Notes under the pieces: generated by a model
Databases searched by the model: none
Seen by the model: only the letters and a program-made list of their open reading frames with translations
What the model was told of the DNA's origin: nothing
Shown here: positions 27,788-35,641 of the stretch, piece after piece
How positions within the stretch are numbered: the first letter of the stretch is position 1
Layout of the letters: each line of letters begins with the position of its first letter
Translations under genes and position numbers: made by a program
DNA from: CAVPTL01 sp963727235
Lineage (GTDB): Bacteria > Actinomycetota > Thermoleophilia > Gaiellales > JAICJC01
Reading direction: 5' to 3'
NCBI GenBank assembly: GCA_963727235.1
Contig: CAVSFZ010000023.1
Location: 4,582 to 68,581 of the forward strand
Length of the DNA: 64,000 nucleotides

Positions 27788-29812
27788 GTGCGTTCGATCC
27801 CCCGCCCCCACTTCCGTTTCGGCCTGCTCGGTACCTTCGCGCTGATCAGCGCGGTACCGGTGCTGCTGCTGGGCCTGGTGCTCGCCAATGTGCTGGGCAA
27901 CCAGATCCGCGACCGCAGCATCAACTCGACCGTCCAAGGCATCGAGTTTGCCACCCAGGTCGGGATCGGCCCGGCGGTTGCCAAAGGCCAGCTCAAGGAC
28001 AGTCCGCTCGGCAGAAAGACCATGAAGAAGGTGGACGCCGCAGTGAAGTTCAAGGGCTCACCGTTTGCCCGGGTGAACATCTGGTCACCGGACCAGACCC
28101 TGGTGTACTCCAGCGACCACAAGCTGATCGGGACGAACATCGAGCCCTCTGACGAGCTGGTTGAGACGCTCGAGCGAAGCGAGCCGACCACCGAGATCGT
28201 GCACGCCTCCCAGCCGCTCAAGACCGAGGCTGACAACCGTGACATCCTCAAGACCCACGGCGACCTGCTCGAGGTGTACGTCCCCTTCAAAGCAGAAGCG
28301 CGACACCAGCCACGAGGAGCGTTCGAGGTCTATCTCCCCTACACCCCCATCGCACACACGATCCGGGCGGACACCAACCGCCTGTACCTGATCCTGATCG
28401 TGGGCCTGTCGCTGCTGTATGCGATCGTTTTCCGGGTGGTCGCGCGGGCGTCGCGCAAGCTGCGGACGCACGGCAAGGAGATGAGCGCGCACCTGGAGCG
28501 CACCAAATACGAGTCCGAGCATGACCCGCTCACCCACCTGCCCAACCGCACCCTGTTTCGCAGCCGCGCGGTGGACGCGATCGTGGCCGCCCGCCGCACC
28601 GGCGAGCAGGCCGCCCTGCTGCTGATCGACCTCGATCGGTTCAAGGAGATCAACGACACGCTCGGCCACCACTCCGGCGACCTGCTGCTCCAGGCGATCG
28701 GACCGCGGCTGGAGAAGATCCTGCACCCGTCCGATCTGCTCGCCCGTTTCGGAGGCGACGAGTTCGGAATCCTGCTGCCCCAGATCCCTGACGCCGAGAC
28801 GGCGCTGGTGGTGGCCCGCAGCGCGCACAAGATGCTGGAGCAGCCGTTCGCCATCCAGGGCCTGACGCTGGACGTGGAAGCCTCGATCGGGATTGCGCTG
28901 TTCCCCGACCACGCCCAGGACTTCGAGGAGCTGATGCAGCACGCCGACGTGGCCATGTATCTGGCCAAGGGCAAACGCACCGGCTACGAGGTGTACCAGG
29001 CCAGTGACGACGACGCCGACGCCGGACGGCTGAAGCTCGCCGGTGACCTGCGCGACGCGGTCGACCGCCACGAGCTGGTGCTGCACTACCAGCCGAAGGT
29101 CAACCTGCGTTCAGGGCGCGTGATCGGAGCCGAGGCGTTGATGCGCTGGCATCACCCCGGCCAGGGGCTGCTGATGCCCGACCGGTTCATCCCCTTGGCG
29201 GAACGCAGCGGACTGATCCGATCGCTGACGGTGTTCGCGATCGAGACGGCGGTGCGGGAGTGCCGTCGCTGGATCGACGCCGGCGCAGCCCTGACCGTCT
29301 CGGTCAACCTCTCCACCCGCGACCTGATCGACATCCAGCTGCCCGAGGACGTCGACAAGCTGCTGAAGCAGTGGCGGGTACCGGCCGGCAGCCTGGAGCT
29401 CGAGATCACCGAGAGCGTGCTGATGGCGGATCCCACCCGTGCCCGCGAGGTGGTGTCGCGGCTGGGCGCGCTGGGCGTGAAGGTCTCGATCGACGACTTC
29501 GGGTCGGGCTACTCGTCGCTGGGGTACCTCAACCGGCTGGCCGTGAACGACCTCAAGATCGACAAGTCGTTCGTGCTCAACATGATCGAGGACGCCGGCG
29601 ACGCGGTGATCGTGCAGTCGACGATCGATCTCGCCCACAACCTCGGGCTGGAGGTTGTGGCAGAGGGCGTCGAGACCCAGCAGGCCTATGACCGTCTGCG
29701 ATCGATGGGCTGTGACACCGCCCAGGGCTACTTCATCAGCCGCCCGATGCCGGGCGCAGAGCTGGTCGACTGGGTCGGCGCCCACGGCAACAGCCGCCTC
29801 CGCGCCGCCTAG
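27788..29812 (+). CDS. Membrane-anchored GGDEF-EAL cyclic-di-GMP protein
   Basis: The 674-residue protein has transmembrane segments at about 12-34 and 199-219 with an extracytoplasmic sensor between them. A GGDEF domain follows, with the intact signature FGGDEFG (322-326 for GGDEF) and 'DLDRFKEINDTLGH'. An EAL domain then has AEALMRW (EAL at 449-451), DDFGSGYSS (569-577) and EGVET (626-630). Both catalytic sets look complete, so it may make and degrade c-di-GMP. The inhibitory RxxD site before GGDEF reads HPSD, so product inhibition is probably lost. The start is GTG 27788. Confidence 0.92.
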   Translation: MRSIPRPHFRFGLLGTFALISAVPVLLLGLVLANVLGNQIRDRSINSTVQGIEFATQVGIGPAVAKGQLKDSPLGRKTMKKVDAAVKFKGSPFARVNIWSPDQTLVYSSDHKLIGTNIEPSDELVETLERSEPTTEIVHASQPLKTEADNRDILKTHGDLLEVYVPFKAEARHQPRGAFEVYLPYTPIAHTIRADTNRLYLILIVGLSLLYAIVFRVVARASRKLRTHGKEMSAHLERTKYESEHDPLTHLPNRTLFRSRAVDAIVAARRTGEQAALLLIDLDRFKEINDTLGHHSGDLLLQAIGPRLEKILHPSDLLARFGGDEFGILLPQIPDAETALVVARSAHKMLEQPFAIQGLTLDVEASIGIALFPDHAQDFEELMQHADVAMYLAKGKRTGYEVYQASDDDADAGRLKLAGDLRDAVDRHELVLHYQPKVNLRSGRVIGAEALMRWHHPGQGLLMPDRFIPLAERSGLIRSLTVFAIETAVRECRRWIDAGAALTVSVNLSTRDLIDIQLPEDVDKLLKQWRVPAGSLELEITESVLMADPTRAREVVSRLGALGVKVSIDDFGSGYSSLGYLNRLAVNDLKIDKSFVLNMIEDAGDAVIVQSTIDLAHNLGLEVVAEGVETQQAYDRLRSMGCDTAQGYFISRPMPGAELVDWVGAHGNSRLRAA

Positions 29813-29816
29813 CTCG

Positions 29817-29849
29817 ATGAATAATTGGTGCCTGGCACCAATTATTCAT
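29817..29849. repeat. Palindromic repeat, copy 4 (TT variant)
   Basis: This perfect 33-bp palindrome has arm ATGAATAATTGGTGCC, centre T, and the complementary arm. The outermost G-C pair of other copies is replaced by a compensated A-T pair. It lies between the convergent GGDEF-EAL and UspA genes, 4 nt past the former's stop. Confidence 0.95.
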
Positions 29850-29859
29850 GCTGCTCAGG

Positions 29860-30342
29860 TCACGGTCCCTCTCCCGCGACCCAGAGGAGACAGGGGGCGC
29901 GCTTGCGGACGCGCCGGGAGATGCGTGCGAACAGGCGTGGTCGGAACCTCGACCGGTCGGGGCCGAGCACCAGCAGGCCCGCCTGATACTCACCTGCCAG
30001 GTCGAGCACGGCATCGACCGGCTTGGCCGAAGGTACACGCAGGTGCTCCACCTCGAGCCCGAGACCTGCCATCTGCGCCACCAGCTCCCGGATCCGCGCA
30101 CGATCCTCGTCCAGCTCCAGCTCGGCGTAGCGCATGGTCAGCGCCTGCGGCCACCACGGCCGCTCCACCGCGTCGACCACGATCAACCGGGCGTTGGTCT
30201 CCAGCGCCGCTTGGGCCGCCACCCGCACCGCCTCGGGATCGAACGGCACCGCCAGCGTGGCCAGGATCACCACGCTGCTTCGTGAGTGGCTCCCCCGTTC
30301 CTCGACCGGCGGTTCGACGGTGGTCGAATCGCGAACGTTCAC
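29860..30342 (-). CDS. UspA-type universal stress protein, paralogue 1
   Basis: The 160-residue form starts at GTG 30342, chosen because it matches the length of the paralogue at 32485-32970. The fold is USP-like: 'VVILATLAVPFDPEAVRVA', 'NARLIVVDAVE' and 'AGLLVLGPDRSRF'. The ATP-binding pattern G-2x-G-9x-G(S/T) is not intact, so nucleotide binding is doubtful. It lies downstream of the APC permease on the same strand. Confidence 0.78.
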   Translation of the reverse strand: MNVRDSTTVEPPVEERGSHSRSSVVILATLAVPFDPEAVRVAAQAALETNARLIVVDAVERPWWPQALTMRYAELELDEDRARIRELVAQMAGLGLEVEHLRVPSAKPVDAVLDLAGEYQAGLLVLGPDRSRFRPRLFARISRRVRKRAPCLLWVAGEGP

Positions 30343-30441
30343 GCCGCCTATCTTCGCGGATGGGCGGCCGCACGGCAAGGAGCTCGCCGACAGAACCACA
30401 GGGGGCGGGCCGCTTGGCCCGCCCCCTCACGACTCCTCAGT

Positions 30442-31965
30442 TCAATGCTGTTCGGTTGAGACGCCCGCCGGAGGCACGTCGTCCGGCATTGTCGGCGCCC
30501 ACAGACGGAATGCCAGCTTCTGCTTGTCCTGCCACACGACCCTGATGATGTAGAGAACCGCGGCGATGCAGAGCACGCCGATGCCCTCGAACACAATCGT
30601 CTTACTCGTGTTGCCGTAGGCGAGGCCAGAGTTCCAACCACCCCAAACCAACAGCAGCAGGTCGAACGCCGCCAAGGCACCGGCAATCGGAAGCCAGATC
30701 GAGTGAACCTTGATCGGGCGCGGCCAGTTGGGACGATCCCTGCGCAGCAGCAGGAAGCCCGACATCGCGAACACGTGGCAGGTCACGTACCCGAGGTTGG
30801 AGAAGATCAGGATCTTGATCGCCCCCGACGGGTCGTATGCGTAGGTGAACAGCAGCACGATATTCAGCAACGCGTCGAGCGTCATCGCGTTTGCCGGCAC
30901 ATGTTTCCCGTTGAGTTTGCCGAACCACTTGATGGTCATACCGTCCTGGGCGATCCCGTACAGTGCGCGGGAGCCGTCCGCTGTGGCGGTGTTCATGGCC
31001 AGCACGATTCCCGCGCACAGCGAGAACACTGCGATGCTCGTGAGGATGCTGCCGAGCAGTATGTGCAGCGTTTCCGGCATGAACGTGTAGATGTTGGTGA
31101 TATCGATGTTCTGGTCACCGAACGTGCCGATCGCGCCCATCGGCAGCAGACCGTAGGTGATCACGCCGAACACGGCCGCAACCCGCAGCGCCTTGGGCGT
31201 GTCCTTGGCGGTGTCGTGGTACTCCGGAGCGAAGGTCGCACAACACTCCATCCCGTACGCCGACCAGCACATGGTGTACAGCCACACGATGATCAGGGTG
31301 AAGCTGGTCACCCCCAGCGAGCCCGCGGTGGCGCTGATGTTGTTATGCAGGTTCGCGCTGTCCCACTTGCCGTCGAGATAGGGCAGAAACATCATGACCG
31401 CCAGCGGAATCATCAGCAGTGCGCCGGTGACGTAGCCGACCCAAACCGCGGGGCGCATCCCCAGCACGTTGAAGAGCCAGATAACCGCGATGATCACCGT
31501 GGTCAGCGCGATCGGGAAGCTGAAGTAGATCGTCTGACCCAGGAACTGCCAGCTGTGATTCCAGCTGGTCGAGGTCGCCGAGGAGGTGTACCACTCGTTC
31601 TGAACCAAGAACCCGACGACCACGCCGGTCGCCGAAAGCACCACCGACCAGCCGATCCAGTACCCGAAGGCTGAAATCGGGCCGACGAACGAGAAGTACT
31701 TCTTCCACGCTTCGTGGGCGTAGATCGCAATGCCGCCGGACAGTTTCGGAAACATCGCCGCGGTCTCGGAATAGATGTAGTTGTGACCGGCACCGAGAAC
31801 CACTGACACAGTCCACAGAATGACGGCTCCCCAACCGCCCAGGCTGAGCACCGACGCGCCCAGGGCGGTGATCAGGAAGCTCGGGTTCGCAAGCGCGACC
31901 ACAAACCCGTCGAACCAGCTGATCGATTTGAGGAGTTCTCGTTCCTCGACTGCAACGGTCGCCAT
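30442..31965 (-). CDS. APC-superfamily amino acid/amine permease
   Basis: The 507-residue protein has about twelve hydrophobic spans. The first conserved loop reads 'FVVALANPSFLITALGASVL' and a later one 'AMNTATADGSRALYGIAQDG', both typical of APC transporters. ATG 31965 follows AGGAGG by 4 nt. It has its own promoter-like sequence at 32011-32039. The substrate is unknown; a methylated amine or amino acid would fit the catabolic genes nearby. The gene is flanked by two paralogous UspA genes. Confidence 0.88.
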   Translation of the reverse strand: MATVAVEERELLKSISWFDGFVVALANPSFLITALGASVLSLGGWGAVILWTVSVVLGAGHNYIYSETAAMFPKLSGGIAIYAHEAWKKYFSFVGPISAFGYWIGWSVVLSATGVVVGFLVQNEWYTSSATSTSWNHSWQFLGQTIYFSFPIALTTVIIAVIWLFNVLGMRPAVWVGYVTGALLMIPLAVMMFLPYLDGKWDSANLHNNISATAGSLGVTSFTLIIVWLYTMCWSAYGMECCATFAPEYHDTAKDTPKALRVAAVFGVITYGLLPMGAIGTFGDQNIDITNIYTFMPETLHILLGSILTSIAVFSLCAGIVLAMNTATADGSRALYGIAQDGMTIKWFGKLNGKHVPANAMTLDALLNIVLLFTYAYDPSGAIKILIFSNLGYVTCHVFAMSGFLLLRRDRPNWPRPIKVHSIWLPIAGALAAFDLLLLVWGGWNSGLAYGNTSKTIVFEGIGVLCIAAVLYIIRVVWQDKQKLAFRLWAPTMPDDVPPAGVSTEQH

Positions 31966-32010
31966 GGAACCTCCTGGAAACTAGGACAAGGAAAAATGCT
32001 TGATCTGAGA

Positions 32011-32039
32011 ATCAAACAGGATCGTGAGGGAGCGGTCAA
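32011..32039 (-). promoter_or_regulatory. Sigma-70-like promoter of the APC permease
   Basis: On the minus strand, TTGACC (32039-32034) and TTTGAT (32016-32011) are separated by exactly 17 bp, about 46 nt before the start codon. A short inverted repeat TTGAT...ATCAA (32000-32015) overlaps the -10 box and may be an operator. Confidence 0.55.
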
Positions 32040-32104
32040 GACTTCGCGCCAACCGATTTGCACGCGCACTTGCGGCGCCGCCCTGCCTTGAGGAAGATAC
32101 GCAG

Positions 32105-32488
32105 GTGAAACTCCCTCTCCCACACGCGTTCGCGCCGCCGCGGCTGACGCTTCGCTGCGAGTGCGGCACCGAAGGACTGGTGGGCTATGGCGACCAGTGG
32201 ACGTGCCCAAACTGCGGCCGAAACTATGACACGTCACACATCCCCAGCGAGGATTACGACCGCATCCTCGCCCTCAACCGCCGGTACACGATCGGTGCGG
32301 TGGCAGTGGTTGCCGTGCTCGCCGTGATCGTGTTGGTAATCGCGATCACAGGGCAGATCGTCACGATCTTCGCCGGATTGGCCCTGACCCTGCTCGGCTG
32401 GTTTCTCTTCATCAAACCCGTCATCCATCGACGGCACAAGAATGCCGTCGGCGATCTCGTGCGCAACTGGGATCTGGAGGCCGAGTGA
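32105..32488 (+). CDS. Zinc-ribbon protein with two transmembrane segments
   Basis: GTG 32105 gives 127 residues. Four cysteines form a zinc ribbon: CECG, then CPNCG. Two hydrophobic stretches follow ('IGAVAVVAVLAVIVLVIAI' and 'IVTIFAGLALTLLGWFLFI'). The stop overlaps the next gene as GTGA, so the protein is made with UspA paralogue 2. The function is unknown. Confidence 0.7.
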   Translation: MKLPLPHAFAPPRLTLRCECGTEGLVGYGDQWTCPNCGRNYDTSHIPSEDYDRILALNRRYTIGAVAVVAVLAVIVLVIAITGQIVTIFAGLALTLLGWFLFIKPVIHRRHKNAVGDLVRNWDLEAE

Positions 32489-32970
32489 CCCGGACGGTCG
32501 ACTCCGGCCCACGGGTACCCGAAGCCCCGCGACTCGACGGCGACTCTCGCGGCCAGCCGGTGGTGCTCGCCACCCTGGCAGTGCCGTTCGAGCCCGAGTC
32601 AGCCCGAGTCGCAATCCAGGCGGCGCTGGAAAGCCATGCCAAGCTGGTGGTCGTGGACGCGGTCGAGATGCCGCTGTGGCACCAGTGCCTGACCACCCGC
32701 CGAGCAGAGCTCGAGCTGGACGAGGACCGGCAGGAGATCCGGCGGCTGGTCGGAGATGCGCACGGCCTGGGATTGCAGGTCGAGCACCTGCGAGTGCGCA
32801 GCCCGCGGCCGGTGGACGCCCTGCTCGAGGTGGTGGAGGAGTGCAATGCCGGCCTGCTGGTGCTCGGCCCCGACCCCGCCAGGCTCACCAAACGGCTGTT
32901 CGCACGCGCGGTGCGCAAGATCCGCAAGCGGGCGCCGTGCCTGACGTGGATCGCCGGCGAAGGCCCCTGA
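32485..32970 (+). CDS. UspA-type universal stress protein, paralogue 2
   Basis: The 161-residue protein is clearly paralogous to 29860-30342: both have 'LATLAVPF', 'AELELDEDR', 'GLLVLGPD' and 'RKRAPCL.W.AGEGP' at the C-terminus. The ATP motif is degenerate in the same way. The two copies lie on opposite strands around the APC permease, which suggests an inverted duplication or recruitment as partners of the transporter. Confidence 0.8.
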   Translation: MTRTVDSGPRVPEAPRLDGDSRGQPVVLATLAVPFEPESARVAIQAALESHAKLVVVDAVEMPLWHQCLTTRRAELELDEDRQEIRRLVGDAHGLGLQVEHLRVRSPRPVDALLEVVEECNAGLLVLGPDPARLTKRLFARAVRKIRKRAPCLTWIAGEGP

Positions 32971-32980
32971 GAGCCGGCGG

Positions 32981-33011
32981 TGAATAAAAGGTGCCTGGCA
33001 CCTTTTATTCA
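32981..33011. repeat. Palindromic repeat, copy 5 (AA variant)
   Basis: This perfect 31-bp palindrome has arm TGAATAAAAGGTGCC, centre T, and the complementary arm. It lies in a convergent gap. Bases 33009-33011 are the stop codon of the minus-strand CheW-CheC gene. Confidence 0.95.
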
Positions 33012-34016
33012 GGCCGCGCGCCGGCCCAGGCCGAGGTTCTGGAGCAGTGCCTCGACCGAAGCGATGCGGGGCATGAACAGGAACGAGAACTGCGCGTCTG
33101 TGGAATCGACGCTCATCACCGAGCGCATCATCACCACCGGATCTCCTGGGTCGACGCCGGCCAGGCAGCGCTCGACCAGCGAGCCCAGCACATCCACGTC
33201 CACCACGGGCGGCTCGGGATCGAGCGTCATGCCGGTCATCTCCACGATCGCATTCAGGTATGAGCTGGCCAGGATGTTTCCCACCTCGCCCAGCGCAGAC
33301 CGGCCCACCTCGTCGTCGATGTTCGTCCCCAGCAGCCGGCAGACGCTTCCGCCCGATCCTTCCGGGAACATCAGCAGCACGCGGCCGCCGTCTCGCCGCA
33401 CCGCCGTCTCGATCACGGCCGACGCGGCGGCGGACGAACCGATCTTGTCGGCCGCCTCGGCCACCGTCACCAGTGCCGCATCGGGGTAGCTGATCTCGAC
33501 AGGGCGGCCAAGCAAGGCCGACAACGAGGTGGCGGCATTCCCCGAACCGATGTTGGCGACCTCGAACAACGCACTTCGCTGCATCTCGCTGAACCCGAAG
33601 GCGTCGCCGGTCAGCGGCGCCCAGGCACCCGCGACCACTCCCGGCTCGACCACCGGCACCACCTCACCGCCGTCGATGACCACGATCCCGGCCACATACG
33701 GGCCCCGGGCGACCGCCGGCACCTCGACCCGCTCCAGCCACATCTGGCCGATCAGCTCGTCCACGGCGAACGCGCGGCGGCGACCTCCGGCCCAGACGAT
33801 CACGGCCGATCGGCGATCGGCGTGGGCGCCGACACCCAGCACATCGGCGATGTCGACCACCTCCAGCGCCGAGTCGCGGAACATGACCATGGGCACGCCT
33901 GCGACCCGATGCACGCTGCGCCCCGTCAGCTCGAGTGTCTGATCGACGTTGTCGATCGGAACGGCCCACAGCATGCCCCCCGCCTTGACGACGAGAACGT
34001 GGACGGGTTCGGACAT
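33009..34016 (-). CDS. CheW-CheC fusion protein
   Basis: The 335-residue protein joins an N-terminal CheW-like domain (about 1-133: 'VLVVKAGGMLWAVPIDNVDQ', 'FRDSALEVVDIADVLG', 'RRRAFAVDELIGQMWLE') to a C-terminal CheC/FliY-type phosphatase (about 140-335). Both CheC active motifs are present: E152-x2-N155 in FEVANIGSGNA and E244-x2-N247 in GEVGNILASSYLNA. It could dock on a CheA/receptor array and dephosphorylate CheY-P. No other chemotaxis gene is in the window. The stop codon is within palindrome copy 5. Confidence 0.85.
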   Translation of the reverse strand: MSEPVHVLVVKAGGMLWAVPIDNVDQTLELTGRSVHRVAGVPMVMFRDSALEVVDIADVLGVGAHADRRSAVIVWAGGRRRAFAVDELIGQMWLERVEVPAVARGPYVAGIVVIDGGEVVPVVEPGVVAGAWAPLTGDAFGFSEMQRSALFEVANIGSGNAATSLSALLGRPVEISYPDAALVTVAEAADKIGSSAAASAVIETAVRRDGGRVLLMFPEGSGGSVCRLLGTNIDDEVGRSALGEVGNILASSYLNAIVEMTGMTLDPEPPVVDVDVLGSLVERCLAGVDPGDPVVMMRSVMSVDSTDAQFSFLFMPRIASVEALLQNLGLGRRAA

Positions 34017-34026
34017 GCAAAGACTC

Positions 34027-34079
34027 CTTGATCGGCGAGGGCGTCGCCGAGTAATCGGCCTTCGCCCTCGCCGATCAAG
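34027..34079 (-). terminator. Terminator of the acyl-CoA-dehydrogenase-like gene
   Basis: Perfect 17-bp arms (34027-34043 and 34063-34079) enclose a 19-nt loop that itself holds a 5-bp hairpin (34046-34059). On the minus strand the stem is followed by GAGTCTTTT. It lies just downstream of the stop at 34088 and just upstream of the CheW-CheC start. Confidence 0.7.
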
Positions 34080-34087
34080 AACCAGAG

Positions 34088-35461
34088 TTACCCGGCGTTT
34101 GCCTCCGCCAGGAGCTTCTCGGCCAGCTCGCGCTTCTCGTCGGAGGTCATCTTCTTGAGCTCATTGGAGAGGGCGCGCTGGTTGATCACGACGTTCCAGT
34201 AGTCGAGCGATTCCATTCCCAGAAGGGCGGTCTTGCCGACGAACTGGCGCAGCACCTCATTGGTCGGCCCCATCACCCAGCCGGCCTTGCCGTCGCGCAG
34301 GTAGCGCTCGAGCTGGAGCGGCTCCTTCTTGTACGCGGTGCCGCCGCAGCAGTGCAGCATCTTGTCGACCACATGGGCGACGTTCTTGGCTGCCGTGAAC
34401 TTGATCTGCCAGCACCACGGGAGGTAGTTGCCGCGGGCCAGCTCGTTGGTGATCTTGGCCTGCGAACCATCGGTCACCAGGTCGAGGGCATGGGCCACCC
34501 CGAACGTCATCAGGCGGGAGGCGTTGGTATCCATGATGGCCTCGCCGACCGCGTCCTGGATGGTGGGATAGTCACACACGCGCAGGCCCACGTCCTTGTG
34601 GGTCTTGCGGGTGGTGTGCCGAATGGCGATGTCGATCGCCCCCAGGGCGATCCCGTTCCAGGTGCCGGACGACCCGATCAGGAAGTTGGGGTCGACCGAC
34701 TCGTCGTTGGAGAAGGCACCGTCGCCGATCTCACCGACCAGCTGTTCGCCGGGGACGAACTTCCAGTCGAGCAGCAGCGTGCCGGACTGGTTACCACGAA
34801 GACCCATGGCATCCCACTCCTCCGGCTTGGCCTCGATCTCGCTCTTGTCGACCACAAACACCGACAGGTTCGAGTAGTCGCCGTTGTACTCCGGTGACGT
34901 GGTCTGAAGCACGTAGAAGTCGGCGAAGCCGGCAGACGTCGTCCACGACGCCTTCTTCAGCACCTCGTAGCCGCCGTCGACGCTGCGCGCGCCGGAGGCG
35001 ATCGGGTACCAGAAGTGCGAGCCGGTCTCGGGGTCGGAGTAGGACAGGGTGCCGATCAGGCCGTCGCGAGTCTTCGACAGATAGTTCTCGACCAGGTAGT
35101 CGGTGGCGCGCAGCTTGAGCGTCTCCACCGCACCGATGTGCATGACGTAACACATCGCGGCCGACGCATCGCCGTAGCGGGCGATCGTCTCGGTCACGTT
35201 TGCGTACATCACGTGGTTCTGACCGAGGCCGCCCCACTCCTTGGGCAGCATCAGGCCGAGAAACCCGTCGGGCCCCAGCGCCTCGAGGCTCTTGCGCGGG
35301 AAGGTCAGCGTGCGGTCGTTCTCCGCCGCCAGCGGCCGAATGGTCTCTTCGCAGATCTCCTTCAACCGCTCCAGCAGCTTGAGCTGCTCGTCATCCAGAT
35401 ACCAATCGGGCTGGAACATGGGGTCCAGCCCGTTCATCGCGGACTCGGCGACCGTTGCCAT
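34088..35461 (-). CDS. Acyl-CoA dehydrogenase-family flavoprotein
   Basis: The 457-residue protein has the ACAD order: an N-terminal helical domain ('LKEICEETIRPLAAENDRTL', 'LGLMLPKEWGGLGQNHVMYA'), a middle beta-domain ('GTLSYSDPETGSHFWYP', 'ASWTTSAGFADFYVLQT') and a C-terminal helical domain ('LHCCGGTAYKKEPLQLERYL', 'VMGPTNEVLRQFVGK'). The family includes true acyl-CoA dehydrogenases and flavin monooxygenases of the DszC/HsaA type. I cannot place the catalytic base with certainty. It is followed by a strong terminator and divergent from the GAF-PucR regulator. Confidence 0.85.
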   Translation of the reverse strand: MATVAESAMNGLDPMFQPDWYLDDEQLKLLERLKEICEETIRPLAAENDRTLTFPRKSLEALGPDGFLGLMLPKEWGGLGQNHVMYANVTETIARYGDASAAMCYVMHIGAVETLKLRATDYLVENYLSKTRDGLIGTLSYSDPETGSHFWYPIASGARSVDGGYEVLKKASWTTSAGFADFYVLQTTSPEYNGDYSNLSVFVVDKSEIEAKPEEWDAMGLRGNQSGTLLLDWKFVPGEQLVGEIGDGAFSNDESVDPNFLIGSSGTWNGIALGAIDIAIRHTTRKTHKDVGLRVCDYPTIQDAVGEAIMDTNASRLMTFGVAHALDLVTDGSQAKITNELARGNYLPWCWQIKFTAAKNVAHVVDKMLHCCGGTAYKKEPLQLERYLRDGKAGWVMGPTNEVLRQFVGKTALLGMESLDYWNVVINQRALSNELKKMTSDEKRELAEKLLAEANAG

Positions 35462-35524
35462 CCGGGTCTCCCTTCGTCGTCAATAGGCAGCGATATCCTA
35501 CTGTTCTCGCAGCCCCCCAGTCTA

Positions 35525-35572
35525 TGGTGGTTACTCCACCTGATGGCGAGATGTCCATGCCGAGGTGGACAT
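35525..35572. promoter_or_regulatory. Two inverted repeats in a divergent regulatory region
   Basis: GGTGG...CCACC (35526-35540) and ATGTCCA...TGGACAT (35551-35572) lie between the acyl-CoA-dehydrogenase-like gene and the GAF-PucR gene. Either may be the operator for the regulator. Confidence 0.35.
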
Positions 35573-35641
35573 GAAAGCCTGCAACAAGCGCCAAGAAGGT
35601 CGGCGCGGCGGGCAACCGGCTCCCGGCGGTACCATCTGGAT

